DNA from: Taenia hydatigena
Taxonomy: Eukaryota > Platyhelminthes > Cestoda > Cyclophyllidea > Taeniidae
Reading direction: 5' to 3'
Assembly: GCA_036345935.2 (NCBI GenBank)
Contig: JADWOT020000292.1
Location: 310,001 to 374,000, forward strand
DNA length: 64,000 nucleotides
The notes beneath the pieces were generated by a model, which saw only the letters and a program-made list of their open reading frames with translations, was not told where the DNA came from and made no database searches. Of this stretch, positions 62,451-64,000 are shown in pieces (the first letter of the stretch is position 1; the number at the start of each line of letters is the position of its first letter). Position numbers and translations under genes: made by a program.

Positions 62451-64000
62451 CATCAATATTAACTACTTCTGGTCGCTAGCCAAGTTTAAACACGTTTCTT
62501 GCCACTGAATGCTAACTGCTAGCCTTGCATCAGAGTGCATCAATAGTGTGGCACTCAAAGCAGGCCTTTCAAAGTGACACTTTTTCTACATTTTCGCAGA
62601 CTGGAACGACCTCCCTTGAGGACCGCCATGGAAATCTGCAACGAGACTTATCTCCGTCTTGTCAGTCAAACATTGCACCGATTGGCCTGCATTAATCTCA
62701 CAAAACTGAAACCATTCATTCACATGGAGTACTGTGGCATTTAGAAGGGACGAATGTGTCCATTTCTCTCCAACTCATTCTGCAAAAGGAAAAGGCAAGA
62801 TGGATGAAGCCAACGTTATTGGATTTCCCACCTACCAATAATGGCGTCTTTGCAGCCACAACCGCCGAAGGATGGTGTAAGAATGCATGCACAAAAGGAA
62901 TGAGAGGGTGAAGACGGCTGGATTCCCGCATTTGCCTCCCAAAGCTGAGGCAGGCAATGATTTTTCGTCACAGTGACTTGCCCTACCAAATTCTGCCCCC
63001 ATCACTACAATGGTACTTTGTCTGTGGGAAGAAAATCCTCCGATAGGGTCGTGCGCAACAAATCCTTCGATCGGGACCAGAACGCACCTCCCACAAAAAA
63101 CAATACCCAATTTCATGAACGGCATTGCGATGCAAGCCTTTGTTGGAGTAATATGCCCCACAGATGTCCCCTTTCTCCACATTAGGTTCGCCAGATATTA
63201 CTTCCTTCGTAGTCCAGTGAACAAGGTTCTCTATTTGCATCAGTCTTACCCGCACAGCCTCTTCGAAAGGGCCCTCGCTCCATCTTCATTTGACAAACAG
63301 AGGAGCATCTCTTGAGGGCGGCGCCCACCACCGTGGCGAAGCAAGGTTTCGCAGTACATCCGTAAAATATGAGTACAATAAAAAGGCTGGATGGATCAAA
63401 ACGCAGTCACCATGGCACATCGACCAGACTTCACCAAAATCTGGAGGACAGATCTCTGCGACGTAATTGATGAGTAGTAAGGGAGGTAACCTTACTCGCC
63501 CGTCCAAAATCTGATGGCCACGGAGCTATCGCGAACCCCTTGTACCAAATCAGTCCAGCAGCAGATTGTGCCATAAGGGTAGCAACATTCACCGTAGCTA
63601 CACAAATGGCCAAATCGACGCCTGGCGGCTATGGGTAGGTGTTACAACTGCCGTGGCACGTTCATTAACAGCCATGGACAACAGTGTGCCATTAAGAGGC
63701 TCCCAGGGGGAATAATGGATGGTGGACTGGTGCTGAAAGGTTCTTAGAAGGGTGTTAGCACCTTTGAGGAGAAGTCTGAGTGTAGGCACTGATGTAAGAT
63801 CGAGTGGTTTGACAACACAGATCCTGTTGAGCCACTCCTGAAGGAAGGAGGTTCACATAGTCTCGTCAAGTAGCTTCTTGATTGCAAAAAACACTCAAGT
63901 ATTCTTCAGAACCATTTTAGTTATGATCAGAAGCAGAATTTCGCCTCCGTGATAACAAAGTTTCAGCAAGAATATCGGCATCGAGAAAGCAAGGCACGTG
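62451..64000. other. Right end, nothing firm
   Basis: Overlapping frames on both strands at 62832-63315 and 63431-63789 show no recognised motif. I see no repeat partner in the window. Confidence 0.4.

Overview
This is a eukaryotic, gene-poor window, most likely from a parasitic flatworm, and a taeniid-type tapeworm (Echinococcus/Taenia) fits best. The evidence is short GT-AG introns (74 bp in one gene), long non-coding stretches, trinucleotide microsatellites, and a gene set of Golgi glycosyltransferases. Families of this kind are expanded in tapeworms that build mucin-rich surface coats. The organism call is inference from gene content and texture, not from a marker gene.

The only genes I can defend are glycosyltransferases. 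A two-exon, complete-looking GT14 enzyme (core-2 type beta-1,6-N-acetylglucosaminyltransferase) lies at 7137-8377 on the minus strand. A two-exon GT31 enzyme (beta-1,3-galactosyltransferase type) lies at 33890-36291 on the minus strand. Two adjoining exons of a GT10 enzyme (alpha-1,3-fucosyltransferase) lie at 40361-41302 on the plus strand. Around them are broken copies: a GT14 5' relic (about 13010-13302), a GT31 first-exon relic (14205-14600) and a GT31 C-terminal fragment (19337-19697). In known families these three activities can act in order on O-glycans: branching by GlcNAc, extension by Gal, decoration by Fuc.

Most of the rest is a nested set of old and recent duplications, read by eye. 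DR1 is a direct copy of 35.05-36.56 kb at 13.39-14.84 kb. B/B' is an inverted pair, 20.90-28.58 against 46.33-53.01 kb. C/C' is an inverted pair, 42.11-45.27 against 53.98-56.91 kb. D/D' is a nearly identical direct pair, 38.49-39.54 against 45.27-46.31 kb. X/X' is a palindrome, 19.70-20.89 against 25.90-27.09 kb, and a small terminal-inverted-repeat element lies at 16.17-17.25 kb. D' sits exactly between C and B', so several duplication borders coincide at 45.27 and 46.32 kb. Several borders also fall at the broken ends of glycosyltransferase fragments.

The regions 1-7, 8.4-13, 28.6-33.9 and 57-64 kb hold no gene I recognise. They contain one dispersed repeat pair (about 0.88-1.2 and 6.25-6.68 kb) and a possible retrotransposon fragment near 62.3 kb. 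No tRNA, rRNA or CRISPR feature was seen.
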